A stretch of DNA of 64,000 nucleotides from positions 30,131,016 through 30,195,015 of the forward strand of contig NC_052475.1 in NCBI RefSeq assembly GCF_009730915.1, in the 5' to 3' direction. Shown one piece after another: positions 1-13,513 of the stretch (its first letter is position 1; each line of letters opens with the position of its first letter). Position numbers and translations under genes: made by a program. The stretch is from Dioscorea cayenensis subsp. rotundata. Taxonomy: Eukaryota > Streptophyta > Magnoliopsida > Dioscoreales > Dioscoreaceae. Below the pieces are notes generated by a model. It did no database searches and was not told the origin of the DNA. It worked only from the letters and a program-made list of their open reading frames with translations.

Positions 1-3000
1 CTCACTAAAACTAAATTTGGTTTTTCTTTTATACCACTGGAAGGGAATATGAAGCTCTGCTTGCTTTCTCAAACTTCTTGTCTGTACTAAACCTATTGAA
101 TAATGTTTTTATGACTATTTGTGATATTTTATCTAATTGCCATGAAGCTCTACGTACTTTTTTATCAATGAATTTTTTTTATTATAGTTATATTTGGTTC
201 ATCAACTTGGTCAAAAACTTAACTGATAATGGTAAATACTGTAAGATCGGAAGATATATGAACCAGGGGACAGAAAATCAAACCTAAAGAGAAAACATTC
301 ATGTAGCTTGTGTTTTTCTCTGGCTTTCCTATCTCACTTTTATTATTCAAAATGCAACTGTTCTGATTATCTCAAGTAATATTATTATCACAAAAAGTAG
401 TCCCATTTTAAGACAATTGAGCAAAGTGTCAACATCCTGTTAGGCTACTAATCAGGACCCAACTAGGGACGTGGACAGTGTGCAATTCAAGTCCTAACTA
501 CTTGGCTAGAAAATGTTCAACATCTCAAATAAACCAAAGCTAACTTCTTAACCTGTGGTTATTATCTTCGTAATTGCAAAGATATGATGAACTTAGCATT
601 AGATTTCTGGGACCTACTCTGCATTTTAATACTCATTTACAGTTTTTGGACTCATTAGTTTAGGACGGGCTGCTTGATTCTCAAAGCCTCATTAATATAA
701 TTGGCTAATCATGTAATCAATTAAAACTCAATGCTAATGAGGAAAGCCGATGATTCTATAATTTTGTATTACAAAATTTCCTTTCATTCGAGTCTTATTT
801 TACTATGTCAATGGTGATATAGATGCTACACCTTCTCCATTTGTCATAGTTCCTGCTGATGTGGCATTGTTGTCATGTCAACATGATCAATAATGCATGG
901 AGGCGATACTGTTCCATCTGCACTATCATTAATGCATAATGTCTATACAAATTTTAGCGAGTATTGAAATTTGACCTATACATTTTCATGGAATAAATTA
1001 ATGAAGTCGACCCTTGTAGCTAGTATTGAATTAACTATTATCACACATTACTACAGCTCCAGGCATTTTAATATATTTAGAGAAGAAGCAACCCACAAGA
1101 ATTGAGTATAGTCGAATATGCTCCTAATTAAGATTTAGGTGTTATAAATTAGGAGTATAAGACACATATGAGATATGTCTAGTACAAGGGGACATGGTTA
1201 CCTCAGAGCCAAAGCTGCAAGGGAACTAGTTGTTGATTTTGATGTTAATAAAATATATTTTATCAATAAAAGTATGACACAAGAGAAACCACAATGAATG
1301 ATCTCGATCCCTGTCTACATGTGTATATATCAAGGTGGTCCAACAGACAAGGAACCTTCGTTGAGGAAGCAACTTCAAATATGTCAGCCATGGCTTCAGT
1401 GAAGATTTCAGTGATTAGGGTTTCCTCTATTGTGCAAATTATTTATCTTATTTCAATACTTGTTGCCGACACCAAATGATGCAAGTGCTTTAGAAAATGA
1501 GCCATGCAGAAAAAATTAAAAGAGGAAACTATTGGAGAAGAATTGCTCCTTTCCTCACTTGTGTGTCCTCTTGCATTGACTCTTTGTTAGTATCTTGTCC
1601 TACTTCCCTTTTAAGACTTTAAGTAATCAAGTTTAGTTGGGTGATTGTATTGTTCTTTTAATTTAGTGGGACACTATGAGGGTTTTGAGTAATATCTGTA
1701 CTGGTGCTTAGGATGCATTGACCTGATCCTGCAATATAATGCATCAAATGGAGAGGGGTATCCCATGAACAATTAGATTATGCTTGAGATAGTATATTTA
1801 TGAGGAGGATTTTTTGAAGATAGTATATATGGGTGAGTTTGTCTAAGGAGATAAAAAAAGTACGTCAGCAGTGAAGAATGTCTTGAAGAAGGTGGTGGTG
1901 GAGATTTTGGGTGATTGGCTGCACCAACTTCATTGCTAACTTTGCCATATCGTCAAAAGAAAGTGTCACATCTTACATTGTCACCATCTCTTTTGTATAA
2001 TAACGATGATTTGAGAGATGACTAGAGCCATGGGGATTGTTTCTTGGGGGTTATTAGGTGATGCTCCTAAAAGGTGTGAAGATTTCTTTCATTGATGACA
2101 TCCTCCGAAAGCCTTTGTTTCTTCTGCATCAGTAGTGCTTAATTTGATAATTGGTGTATCTTTTGATTGAGAGAAAGTAAAGGAAATGAACGAAATAAAA
2201 CAAGAGATCAAAATTTTATCCGTGAATGTTCTTTTATTTGCTTGTCCATCTCATTCTTTTCACGTGGTAATATAAAAGTTTGCTTGTTTGAAATTAGCTT
2301 GATTCTAACAACGGAGTTTTACTGGACAGATCTTTTCTGCAATAAAGAATAAGAAAGATATCTATTTGCATTTTATTGATGAGATCTCTCCCAACTGAGA
2401 ATATATTTGATTCAGCTTGATAATATGAAACAAGTTTATATCTAATCTTTTTATCTTTATGGCATTCGATGACAACCTACTTCTTAGTTCTAATATATAT
2501 CAAGGCAACAGCAAGAGTTTCTAATCTTGCTATAGTCTTTCACAACTTCTTTGTTTAGTCTCTGTGAAGCTGGTTTATGTTTATTGAAACTGTCAAAAGA
2601 GGGGTTTCATTATTCAGATAGAAAGGGGAGTGGATAAGAATTTTTTTACTGCAAATAATAATTATTCAGGATTGCAAACTTTTTGAAGTTTTCATGTTGG
2701 AATATGAACCCGAGTCATTGTTTTTTACTCAAACCTAGTGTATTCAAACCCTTTTTTGTCTTTCTCATTCAAGTATTCAACTGCTCTCTGTGTGAAAACG
2801 TGATATGATGACTTTGATCTCTATTTTGACACTTTATCTTTGTTTATTTGCTTTCTTGCCATCCTATTCTTTGAACATATATAACCTTCTCAAAAAATTG
2901 TCTGAAGGCTTTTCTCTTCCTTCATATCATACATGCTATTTAATGATGGAAATTATGGCTGCTATTTCAACATCAAATGATGTGCTGACTATATATCAAG

Positions 3001-3969
3001 GCCTCGTCAGCAAGATTTCGTTAACCCTTGTTCACATGATTGTGATAATTAATTTAAGAATTCAAATGCAAGTGTACAATTTTGTTGCCTATATTAGAGA
3101 GCGGGGTGGTTAGGGTTGGAGAGCTTTCAACTCCACCATGGAGGGGTCTCATTGAATCAGGCCATCAAATGAAACTTCAGACCTCATAAATCTTAAGCTG
3201 ATATATATACACCTTGATAGATCTCATATTATTATTTTTTAATTGTTATTTATGTTTTCTTTTTCGGAGGGTGCAGAGATTTTTGTAACCCTTTTGTTAG
3301 TCTTGTTAAGTTTGAATCTTGTTCTTGTCACTGGTCAGAGACTGCAAATACTAAACATATTTCAATCTTAAAAATGCGTCTGAATGGGGTGGGAATAGCA
3401 ACTAATAAGGCGGATCAAAATGGTAAACCTAACCTAAAGCAAAAGTAAAAACTTTGACTTAGTATTTTAGAGCTGTGAATAGTGAGTGACTGGCCTTAGT
3501 CCAAGCGAGCCGGAAGCCAATGTAGCAGTTTCAGTTTACCCACCTTGGTCTGTTAAATTTACTAGTTTAAAAGCAATAAAAATAAAAAATAAAAAAACAA
3601 AGGTTATTTCTGTAATTACTGTGTTTGATAGTAACTCAATTGTATTGAAGTTTTTACATAAAATTCACTATACATATATTGTCTTGGACTCTTGGGTCAA
3701 AGTCTCGTTTTTCTTTTAGCGTGAATTTCAACCTTAGCAGAGGAGAGAAAATGAACGTCTGTACGTGAGTGTTTTAATTTGTTTTCATGCAGAGACTTCG
3801 ACATATGGACGTCAAGAGATGTGAAGGAAGGAGGTATATATATATATATATAATTAATGATATGCTTGTATTTTGTTTTGGAGTGGAAAGTGGGAATGGT
3901 GACATAGGAGCACTTTGCTTTTGCTAAGTTGCGTGCATGGGGATGCCTCACTGACCTCACGTCCACAGG
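1..3969. other. Intergenic, no gene recognised
   Basis: AT-rich sequence with only short open frames (at most about 100 codons). None has a recognisable domain or a convincing splice structure. I see no clear terminal repeats either. Distal MYB promoter elements or an unannotated RNA could lie here. Confidence 0.5.
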
Positions 3970-4217
3970 CACGTGGACTTATCACTGTTTAGCTCTTGAA
4001 TTTTTAATTCTGGTCTAGTTAATCAATGGTTAAGCACTTAATTAAAGGTCTAATATGGTCGTGCTTTTACTGAAAATCTCTGATTACTGTGCATGTGCTT
4101 AATTACAAGTGTGTTACTGTTAACCCACGTGAACTGACAAGGTCTTGCATTTTTAATTCCCATCTAGTTAACATGTGGTTAAGCACCTTAGTCAAATGTC
4201 TAATATATATGGTCATG
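3970..4217 (+). promoter_or_regulatory. Tandemly duplicated G-box promoter module upstream of the MYB gene
   Basis: Two diverged copies of a roughly 90-base block start at 3970 and 4126. Each begins with the palindrome CACGTG (3970-3975 and 4126-4131). Each continues through a TTTTTAATT stretch, a CTAGTTAA stretch, a GGTTAAGCAC stretch and a TCTAATAT stretch ending near TGGTC. CACGTG is the G-box/ABRE core bound by bZIP and bHLH factors. The block ends about 240 bases upstream of the MYB start codon, so it plausibly acts as a promoter module; that role is inferred. Confidence 0.55.
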
Positions 4218-4384
4218 TAAGATTGAACAACTCTGGTTAGCTTGCATGTGATTTGTTTTATTAGATGAGTAATTCTTGCATGAAGGCTGTTATGGTAAAT
4301 TTCAAGTGATAAGTGGCTGAGTTGTTTTAACTAGAGTTTAACTCAGAAGACTAATGTATGACCAGAATAGAAGGCCAAGAAGTG

Positions 4385-4391
4385 TATAAAT
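4385..4391 (+). promoter_or_regulatory. Probable TATA box of the MYB gene
   Basis: TATAAAT lies about 70 bases upstream of the MYB start codon. A transcription start 25-35 bases downstream would leave a short 5' UTR. No other good TATA match lies between it and the ATG. Confidence 0.55.
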
Positions 4392-4460
4392 ATGGAAGCC
4401 TTGCTGTGGTTGTGGCTAGGTAAGACCTCTAGCACTTCCACTTCTCTGGTTTGAGAAACA

Positions 4461-5598
4461 ATGGGAAGGTCTCCTTGTTGTGATGAGAATGGTCTCAAGA
4501 AGGGACCCTGGACTCCTGAAGAGGATCAAAAACTAGTTGATTATATTCAGAAGCATGGCCATGGCAGCTGGAGAGCTCTTCCTAAGCTTGCTGGTCCTCT
4601 GCTTCTCTCTCTTTCTCTCTGTGTGTGTGTGTTCATGCATTTCTAATATCTTGTTGCTAAAAGTGTTGTTTGTTTAAAATCTTCTACAGGACTCAATAGA
4701 TGCGGTAAGAGTTGCAGACTAAGATGGACAAACTACTTGAGGCCGGACATCAAGAGAGGCAAATTCTCACCAGAAGAAGAACAAACCATTCTCAATCTCC
4801 ATTCCATTCTTGGGAACAAGTAAGTATACAGAGTGAGTGAGTTATATCATGCACAGCTAATGTGAGCATTACTAAGCACCCCGCAATTGGTTTGTTTCTG
4901 CAATTAGATGGTCTGCAATTGCCACACACCTCCCTGGTCGCACTGACAATGAGATAAAGAACTTCTGGAACACCCATCTTAAGAAAAAGCTCATCCAGAT
5001 GGGCTTTGATCCTATGACTCACCGGCCGAGGACTGACTTCTTCGCCACCCTGCCGCACCTCATAGCTCTTGCAAACCTCAAAGAACTTGTTGACAACAAT
5101 CCTTGGGATGATCATTCTATGAGACTGCAAGCAGAAGCTGTCCAGAATGCTAAGCTCCAGTATCTTCAGTGCCTCATCCAGTCTGCAGCTGCCATGGCTG
5201 GTAACTCCACCACCAACAGTCCAAGCTCCATTGCTGCTGAATTGGAGCCTATGAGCTTGTTGAACTCTCAGATGATGACTATGCCTTCAATGCCTAGTGC
5301 GCCAGCTCCTGCTGCTGTTCATCTACCTGAGCTTCAGATACCTTCATCTTTTGAACAACAGCAGCCACTCAGCAATGAAACCAATCATCAGGAATCCAGC
5401 TTCATTGTGTTCAGCCAAGGAGAGAATAGCACACCAAGAACTCCATTGATCTCTCCTTTATCTCTTCCTCCTCTTACTGACATCTCTATCAGCAACCCTG
5501 GGGATGCTTGTAGCACCTCCAGCTGTGGTGATGGAGGAGCTATGCCTTTCTGGCCTGAGCTCTTGCTTGATGAACCTTTCCTCACAGAGTTTGCCTGA
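4461..5598 (+). CDS. R2R3-MYB transcription factor, subgroup 24 (MYB53/92/93-like)
   Basis: Three exons, 4461-4593, 4690-4819 and 4908-5598, give 317 residues with GT-AG introns of 96 and 88 bases. The exon sizes of 133 and 130 bases and the intron phases are those of the classic R2R3 family. The protein opens [19 protein letters not shown]2 covers about residues 14-65 and R3 about 67-116, with the usual regularly spaced Trp residues. The R3 start is GKFSPEEEQ, and I see no bHLH-interaction signature in R3. After R3, the segments [27 protein letters not shown] and [17 protein letters not shown] are typical of subgroup 24. In Arabidopsis that subgroup (MYB53, MYB92, MYB93) acts in suberin deposition and lateral-root development. 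The C-terminus is acidic and Ser/Pro-rich, as in activators. It is a nuclear DNA-binding protein. The family is very secure; the exact orthologue is not. Confidence 0.95.
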
Positions 5599-7197
5599 TT
5601 TTCTTCTTTTTTTAGTTTTTGTTTTCCTTTTTGTTCTTCTAGCTCTAGTTTTCATTTTATTTTATATTATTTTTTTTCTTTTTGAGAGTGTGTTCAGTGA
5701 CTGCAGGAAGGTTGCACCACCTTTTCTTATCACGCAGTCTTTGTTGTTAGTACTATTCACCATGCAGACCATCTCTTAAACAAGCTCAGACACATGTATG
5801 TAAAACAATTGTTTTCTCTATGTATATATATATTTATACTTGGTTTGCAACTTTGCATTCTGGTTTGTCTCTTTCTTATTTACATGAATGAAAACGATGT
5901 ACATGAAGTTTTTCATCTGAGTTATTATAATAATCATGCATTAGAACAGTATCCTATGATCATCAAAGTGGTCCAACAAGCAAGATTATTGTGTGATATA
6001 TACACACAGATATACATATACATATATCACACCCCAACAACTACTTGATTCTATGATAGATCTTCTTCCATCATCGGTTTAATTAATTTCATTGAAAATG
6101 AAATTCATTTTTTAACAAGATAAGAAGAAGTTTACTTGAATGAAGGTTAAGTTAAAAAGCATGCAGAGAAGAAAGAAACAAGAATGGAGAATAGAAGAAG
6201 AAAGAGGTGTAGACAAGAAAACATTGCATCTCAAGTAGTTAGAGAGTTGACCTTTGGCTGTCATTTCAATTAGCAATCATAGGAAAAGGGCCTAAATAGT
6301 TAACAAGAACAACAACTACAACAAAAGTTAATTATAATATTAATCATAATCACCAAGAAGCAACATGCATCACTTTCTTTTTGTAGGGGAGCAACCAAAC
6401 CATGCACCAATAGTTCTCTATGGTTTCTAAAGAAGTAAACAAATAACAATGCATGCCCCATTTTCTTAGTGAGCAGGTAAAGTTTGATGCCTTTTCTTTC
6501 AAGATACTGACTATTAAACCGATCTGATTAACCCTTAATTCATCTATAATTTGACGCGTGCTACACGCTTAACTCTGGCCTTAAGTTTTTAATCTCCTTT
6601 TTATTTATTTAATTTTTTTTTTTGAGTGTCATTAGCTATGAAAAAGAGTGGTTGATTATACATGATTGTTAAGGAGTTTTTGTGAGTTCAAAAAGCAATG
6701 AGAATGAATTTCACTACCTAAACCCCCTGCCCCATATTGGATACCCTGTGAAGTCAATTATGTCATTACCATTATAATTATCTTTTTAATTATCTTCCTC
6801 AGATTATTGATTAACTTTATGATGTGGTGCCCAAATTCTTGTAGTTGGTGGAAGTGGGATTGAAATGATAGATTAGAGTAGCAACATCAGAAAGGGACTT
6901 GGACTTGCCACTGATTAGCAACACCTTAACAAATACATAAACTAAGGATAAATCTTAACTAATTGATAAAAAAAAGGCTTGATCTTTCCTTTTCTTTCTA
7001 CAATATGGCGGCTTTCTACCAAATCAATGTATTCCATCAGCTACTGCATATAATACACACACATACCTCAAATCAGATAAAGTATAGAACAGAGAAGAAT
7101 TATATGAATCCAACCATTGCATAGAGACAAACATAGAGTACAAAGAATTAATGCACATAAAGAATGAAAGATACATCCTTTACCCTTTATTTGGTGA
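5599..7197. other. MYB 3' flank, no gene seen
   Basis: Holds the MYB 3' UTR (T-rich, with several possible AATAAA-like signals) and AT-rich spacer. Short open frames here have no recognisable content. Confidence 0.5.
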
Positions 7198-8240
7198 TCA
7201 TTCTTTACAAGGCTTCTTCATCTTGTGTTGATGTGTGTGTGTGTGTGTATATATATCACAATATTGTTTACAGCAAGGAGACTCTGCTATCCTATTTGAT
7301 AGGAATTCATTAGAAATAAAATCCAGAAAACAGTGAATGCTGTATTGCTTTCTGTTGCTTTTGCTGTCAAATTTGGTCATTCGTGCATCGTATTTCAGTT
7401 GTTTTGTTGCAGTTATGGCTTCTTTGATATGAGTAGCTACTTCACTAGCCATAACATACCCTGAAAATAGATAATAGCATGTAAAACTCAGTAGCCAGAG
7501 AAGCTAATAATTATGATAAAACATGCTGTTGTACTTCAAAACTTTAGCATAATTTCAGGTCTACACATATCCTACAGGTGCATTCTGATATCAGTCATAT
7601 GTTGCAGGAACCATGAAAGTTTATCATTGATATGCTCAGGCATTTGATTTATCTAAAGTGATTAGTAGTCCATCTTGTATGTGGTATTAGGCTGTTCGAT
7701 TGTGAGAAGAAAAAGATGCAGCACATAAAAAAGCATGCTAGTTCCATGCCTTGAGTCCTGACATGTGTTTGATATCCAAGAACATGTAGAACATAGAGCA
7801 TTTGAAGCATGCACCGTATCATAAGTTCTTGGAAATGCATCACACTTGTGAATTAACAATGAATCAGTTGTGATAAATTTGATCAATCTGCATTGTAAGT
7901 AGTAAGCACACACAAAGTAAGTAAATAGTCATATTGAAGTAGTTAGATGCTCAATCTCACTGAACACCAAGGAAATCAACACATTAAGAGATTAAGGAGA
8001 CTCAACCAAGTTCTGTCAATACAACTAGATGTGAGAATACAAGAAGACCAGAGGAAAAAGCAACATAGCAACATATTGAGAGCTAGAGCACTTTTATTAC
8101 TTATCTTTCTTTGATCAACTGTTTCATCCTGTCATGGTGTTCCATTTCATATGATTAATCTTGTCAAAAAGCAATCCCCAAGCATTTGATATTTAAGTCC
8201 AAACGAAGTAGCCTCCAGGCCTCAGGAGTCGATGTACTTT
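7198..8240 (-). pseudogene. Decayed QUA2/TSD2-like pectin methyltransferase (PMT family)
   Basis: Three separate minus-strand blocks match a plant Golgi PMT of the QUA2 type, in the correct order. Bases 8234-8196 encode HRLLRPGGYFVWT, a PMT hallmark, followed at once by a stop codon. About 7850-7790 encodes CDAFPRTYDTVHASNAL, which corresponds to the family's CEAFPTYPRTYDLVHA region with residues lost. From 7460, just after an AG acceptor, runs GYVMASEVATHI, then KQLKYDAR, matching the C-terminal GWVI...LKWEAR segment. The IDRLLRPE block expected between the last two is missing, and the Gln-Lys-Pro-Phe end is not preserved. Intact members are about 600-700 residues and methylate homogalacturonan. 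The 5' part (signal anchor, SAM motif I) was not found; minus-strand material up to 9530 might belong to it. Either a pseudogene or a very divergent gene; I favour pseudogene. Confidence 0.65.
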
Positions 8241-9388
8241 AACTATGAAATGCTATTAACAACATTTCTATTCTTACAAAAATTTAAGAATTTTTAAATT
8301 CCTGACAACTCAAACAGTGCTTGATAATTAATAGATAATTGCTCCTGATCAAATAACAAATAAATCAATTATTCATGTAACATAAAATGCAGTATCAAAG
8401 GATGTCTATCAATATAGCAACTGCTTTGATTCAAAAGAAATAGTCAGACCACAATTTACCGAATTTAGCATAGATGAAATTTCATGTCTGTTAATCTTCA
8501 CAGTAATGAAACTTCTCTTTTCAGGAGTACATTTGTATCATACCAAAACCTTAATTTCCAAACCAGATTTATCCAAAACTGTATATCAGAAAGGCACATA
8601 ATTTCCATATTCTTTTCATACAAAGAAGTAAGACCTCATGATTGACGTTGATGAGGTCCACATACTCTTTGTACTGAATGGATCTCCGTTTCCATTGGTA
8701 TGCACACTGCCAAACAGCTCAGATTACAATGACCTTGGCATTGCCACCTTTTACACTGCTGTAGTTTGAATTCCTGAAAGTGAAACTGAGCATTTAATGA
8801 GATATAAATGGAATAGAAAAGAGTCACAATGATACAATACAATCAATGAAGTATATTGCCAAGAAGCCCAATCATAATTGGGGAAAACACACAATTCTCC
8901 AAATTTCTGGAACAACTGAGATAAATATATATATGGATCACAAAAGACTTAAACTTTTCCCATCATAATGGAATGGAAGAGGACTTAGTAAACCATGAGA
9001 TGGAATTATTAGTTACAAACTAAATTGAAAGCAGTGGAAAGAAGGATCTGTATACACTAATGTAATTGGAGAAATTGTTTGAAGACATTAACAGCCATAT
9101 AAATTCCAGTTAGAAGTTCCCTTCCCAAAAAACAAAAGAGGGAGAATCACCGGATAATTTCTTACCAATTAGGTAGAAAATACCCACCTTTTCACTTCAA
9201 AGTTGAAATCAAAGGCAAAACAACACCTTTTCCAGAAGCAACTGAACTTTAATTGAAGAAGAAGGAAAGAAGGACACTTTTCAAAAGAGGAAATCGATTA
9301 TTTCAGTTCCAGTTCTATAATGTAAACATTCATTGGAGTAAAACTACAGAAAATCGACACAAAAAAGAAGAAAAAAAATGGAAAAAGA
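8241..9388. other. Spacer, possibly 5' remains of the PMT pseudogene
   Basis: AT-rich. Minus-strand open stretches at 8842-8636 and 9507-9298 have plausible splice borders but no similarity that I recognise. They could be decayed upstream exons of the methyltransferase or chance. Confidence 0.3.
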
Positions 9389-9445
9389 AAACTAAAACTT
9401 AGAGACATGATAAGAAAGCTAAAACTTAGAGACATGATAAGAAAG
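9389..9445. repeat. Perfect tandem duplication, 27-base unit
   Basis: The unit GCTAAAACTTAGAGACATGA plus seven more bases occurs twice back to back, ending at 9445. Because 27 is a multiple of three, the open frame on the minus strand stays open through it. Recent slippage is the simplest cause. Confidence 0.8.
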
Positions 9446-10177
9446 CACCTCAAAAATTCTAACTTTTTCACAAGTTTCCCTCTCTCCATTACTCCCTGGC
9501 GTGCCATTGTCCCAAAGATCTCAACTTCGATTCAACCTTGAGCTTCTCTCTCTCTCTGATTTTGATCATCAGATCAGCTAGTTTTTTTTTTCACTTGTTT
9601 GGATAAACATGAAACTAAATTAGAAAATATAGAGTTTTTTTAAAAAAAAATAAAAAATTTGACCTTGCACTGTTTTATTTTTATTAAACTAATTCTATTT
9701 TTTATAATTAGACAACTTTCTATGTTGATTAAATCCTCTAAAATTGTAGTTAATTATGAATTTATCAAAATTATGAAATTATAAAAATGTCCATGCCAAA
9801 CTTTGGAGGAGAAGAAATTAAAAAACACCAAAAATATCATCACAATAAATATAAGAAATCCAATTATTTAGAGTTAAAGCAAGTTATAAGTATTTGAGTC
9901 AATATAGTATTTGGAAAATCACTAATTACTCCCTTCCCATTTCAATGATTTTATATATATATTGCTTGCAACTCCCTCTTCTTCAAAATGATTTTTAGAA
10001 CTATTTATTTAGTCACAAAATTAGAAATAATATAATGAAGACATTACTCATGGAGACATATATGAGTAGTATAAACACACATTGTTGGGATTAATGTAAT
10101 GAGACTATGAGAGAGCTCCAAGTGAGAAGAAGAAGAAGAAGAAGAAGAAGAAGAAGAAGAAGAAGATGAGACAATAG

Positions 10178-10213
<36 letters not shown>

Positions 10214-10600
10214 AATCAATGAGACAAAGAATGGTTAATCTCACACTGAAATTTGGCCTATTTTTATGGGACAAAGACAAGACATTTTCATTGATTTTGA
10301 TACTTCATTCATTAATTTGACCTATATCAATTTGTTTGTATTCCATCCACATGAGAATTTTTATTCACATGTATGAGTCATTGTTTTGCCTTTTGTTGCA
10401 TTAATCTTCCCCTTTTTGATAAACTTGATTAGACCATTAACTAATTATAAACCAAATTAGATAAAACTAGGTATACAACCTATCTAAAAAAACCCCCTTC
10501 TTAACTAATAATAATAATCTTAAAGTTAGGATTCCATAAAAAGCATGCATAGATTAAGGAACACACTTAAATTAAACAAGGACCTTCAATAAGATAAGAT

Positions 10601-10631
<31 letters not shown>

Positions 10632-13197
10632 CATCATTAGGTTCTTAGATGATCAAATAAAAAAATGTTTTAGAAGCAACAGAATGATAGATAATATGTA
10701 AAGTTATGAATGAGAGTTGTACATATAATTAAACTAATAGTGAGTGAGGTTCACATTATTATTAACAGGCTGGTTTAGCTTGTCATTATTCCACTAAATT
10801 AACCTCAAAACTTTTGGTTGAGAAAGAGACTTTGCCCTAACAAAATGTCACATCCAATGTTGATCAATATTCAATGAGATAATGGAGCCTGATTAACAAC
10901 TAGATTTCTTGAGCTTGTGCCAAAAGTTAGGGCTGTCAAAGTTTAAAGGATTTGGCCAAGCATGTGATCTTCATGCATTGTTGTTGATGCCTTTCATTAG
11001 CTAAATAATTATACATATTAATCATCAATGAATCCATAACAGCCATGCAAAAATATTCATGTTTGTTGAGTGTTGACAGACTATTATATATGAACAAATA
11101 AATAACTAGTAGTCAAATTTTTTCTATTAAAAATTATAATTCAGAGAGAGAGAGAATAACTAATAACGCTTTGATCATATCAATGCTTTGATATCATGCT
11201 AGTAATATGTTTAAGACTATATGAAAGATGACCAAACTTTGAATAGAATCTAACAGTTAATTAGCCTATTCCATGTATGTTGCTCTTGTACTAATTTTCA
11301 AAGTAAATATTATGCAATCATGCTGTTGCGCAGCTTGCGCTATATGATTTCATGATTTCAAGTCTGACATTAATCAATACAAGTTGCAATTATCTAATGC
11401 TTGATTAAACTTTTAAATAAACTTATAAGTGTACCTGTGTGTGTGTATATATATCAGTAGTCTATTTTATTTTTTATTTTTAATTTTTATAAATGGTGAC
11501 AAATGGAGTAAGGGTGTCAAATTAAAAGACAAATATATATAGTGGTGCACCAATTACATTAGCTTAATGAACCTTTAAGGATTTATCATATGGGGTGGAC
11601 GAACACGTGGGGCAATTAGGACCTGACACATACGCCCAAAATGATATATTAATGACCACAGCATCACAATGGTAAATTCCCCCTATTTTGCAACTCTGAA
11701 TGGGTGAAAAATACGACTCCGTCCACAGAGACCCAAAGAACAATATCTCTACAGTGTTTTTATATAGTAATGTGACATAAGGATTTAACCTTTCACCATT
11801 TACCCATCACTTATATATGATGACTTTTACTATGCATTTATCCGGTGGTTGTCTAGTAATCTATTTTTAGTTAATTATTTATTGCACTCTTGAAATTTTT
11901 GTACAAATGTAGTTGCAGTAAATTTCAAATAAACATGCAGATTAAACACTTGTGATTATTGGATTAACTTAGGCTATTTCAAAATCACAGTAATATTGTT
12001 AAGGGAAAACACATGCTAGTTTGACAAATTAGGGTGATTAAAACTGAATATATGAGTACTGCTGGGTTTTCACATATCATTTAATTATTTTGTCTTAATT
12101 TGATTCTGTGTTAGAGATAAATAATAAACAACACTGCACATACACAACAAAGTTAGCTCCTAATCATCAATGCAAGTCAGAAGAGTTGGACATTTTCATT
12201 GTTCACAACAGATGTTTACTGTCTAATTACTGTCTACACTCACATCAAATCATAACTCAATTATAATGCGTAGGTTAGAGGGATTTTTTTTTTAGTATTA
12301 TAAGTTTTTAAATTATTTACATGCGTCTAATTTTATTTACTGAATTGCGCAGTTGGTATAAAAACGGTAGTTAATATACTAATTTTAATATTATAATATA
12401 GAAAATAGTAAACTATTTACCATTTTCATTTATAAAAAACAATTTTCACAAATCCAATTATAATATTCAATACATGCATTAACACTTAAAATGTGCATGG
12501 TGTTTTAGACCGTTATAATTGTTTTAAATATTTTCAATGTTGTATGTTGATGTGTTAGGGCACTTTCTCCTCTACAAAACTAATATTTTAATTTGCTTGT
12601 CTCCTCTATAAGTCTCCAACCCTAATTTATTTCTCTCTTTTTCTTTCAAACCAAATTTCTCTATTTTTATTTTTATTTAATTTTTTCATAATTTGAGCGA
12701 GAGGTTCAGAAATAAACACGTCTTGTAAATTTTGATCAAGCTATTAAAAAAATTAAATTATGTATATAACATTGAAATGATTGAAAACAATTAAAGGGGT
12801 ACTGTTATAACTTAAAACATATTTTATAACATTAAAATTGTTAAAAAACAATTAGAATGTGAGTGTGAATTAAAAACAATAAATAATTAGTGGTTTATTG
12901 TTTTCAGTGATTTGCCTTTTTCTATATTATGATATTAAAAACAATTTATTATTTACCGTTGTTATACCACTGGTGTAAGTCCATACACCACAAAACTTTG
13001 TATATACATATATATATATTTTATGAAAGCGCCCAATCAAAAGTGAATCAAAGTGAAGGACTCTACTTCAAATATTAAACAGCGTAGATTTTTTTTTTTT
13101 CTTTTTTAGCTTTCTCAACATTAACAATAGAAAAACTATACCCAACATAACTCTGTCTAAAATGCTTAACTAATTAACTTAGTTATATACAACTTAA
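9446..13197. other. Intergenic, with simple repeats
   Basis: No gene recognised in 3.7 kb of AT-rich DNA. It contains an (AGA)n run at 10125-10165, a (CT)n run at 10181-10210 and a (TA)n run at 10604-10631. Short minus-strand frames over the first two are repeat translations only. A weakly MITE-like AT-rich block lies near 9920-10030. Confidence 0.55.
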
Positions 13198-13513
13198 GAT
13201 CAATGATCTTCACAACAATTACAGTTAGTGACAGATCGAGAGCAAAGATGGAGGAGCATTCTACTACCATCAGGCGCAGTTTGGAGTTTCTGAGCTCGAC
13301 GGGGGAGGAGCAGGTTGTAGCATCCATTCCGGATGCAGGACTATCTTCGCATACTGAATAGTCGGCTGAGTTCATAGGGGAAGGTTGAGGCGGTTGTTTG
13401 CCTCGTTTTGTGTTTTTTGTTGGTTTGTATCTGTTTTGTTCCACTTCTTGTGATTGGAATTTGTATGTTGTTTTTATTTTAATTGAAGTGGTTCATCCAC
13501 CTTTTCAAAAAAT
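13198..13513 (+). mobile_element. 3' end of an L1-type LINE (5'-truncated)
   Basis: In plus-strand translation, 13247 onward reads STTIRRSLEFLSSTGEEQ. This matches the C-terminal segment MTTIRRSLDFLGPRAA of the LINE at the right end of the window, and a similar segment in the LINE at 15.4-17.2 kb. It is followed by a T-rich 3' UTR and the family tail, GTGGTTCATCCACC then a short A run at 13506-13512. The 5' limit is approximate and I could not define a target duplication. Confidence 0.6.

Noticed and set aside
10044..10280. Open frame on the minus strand with Arg-Glu and Ser runs
   Set aside because: It is a translation of the (CT)n and (AGA)n microsatellites; no flanking exon structure.
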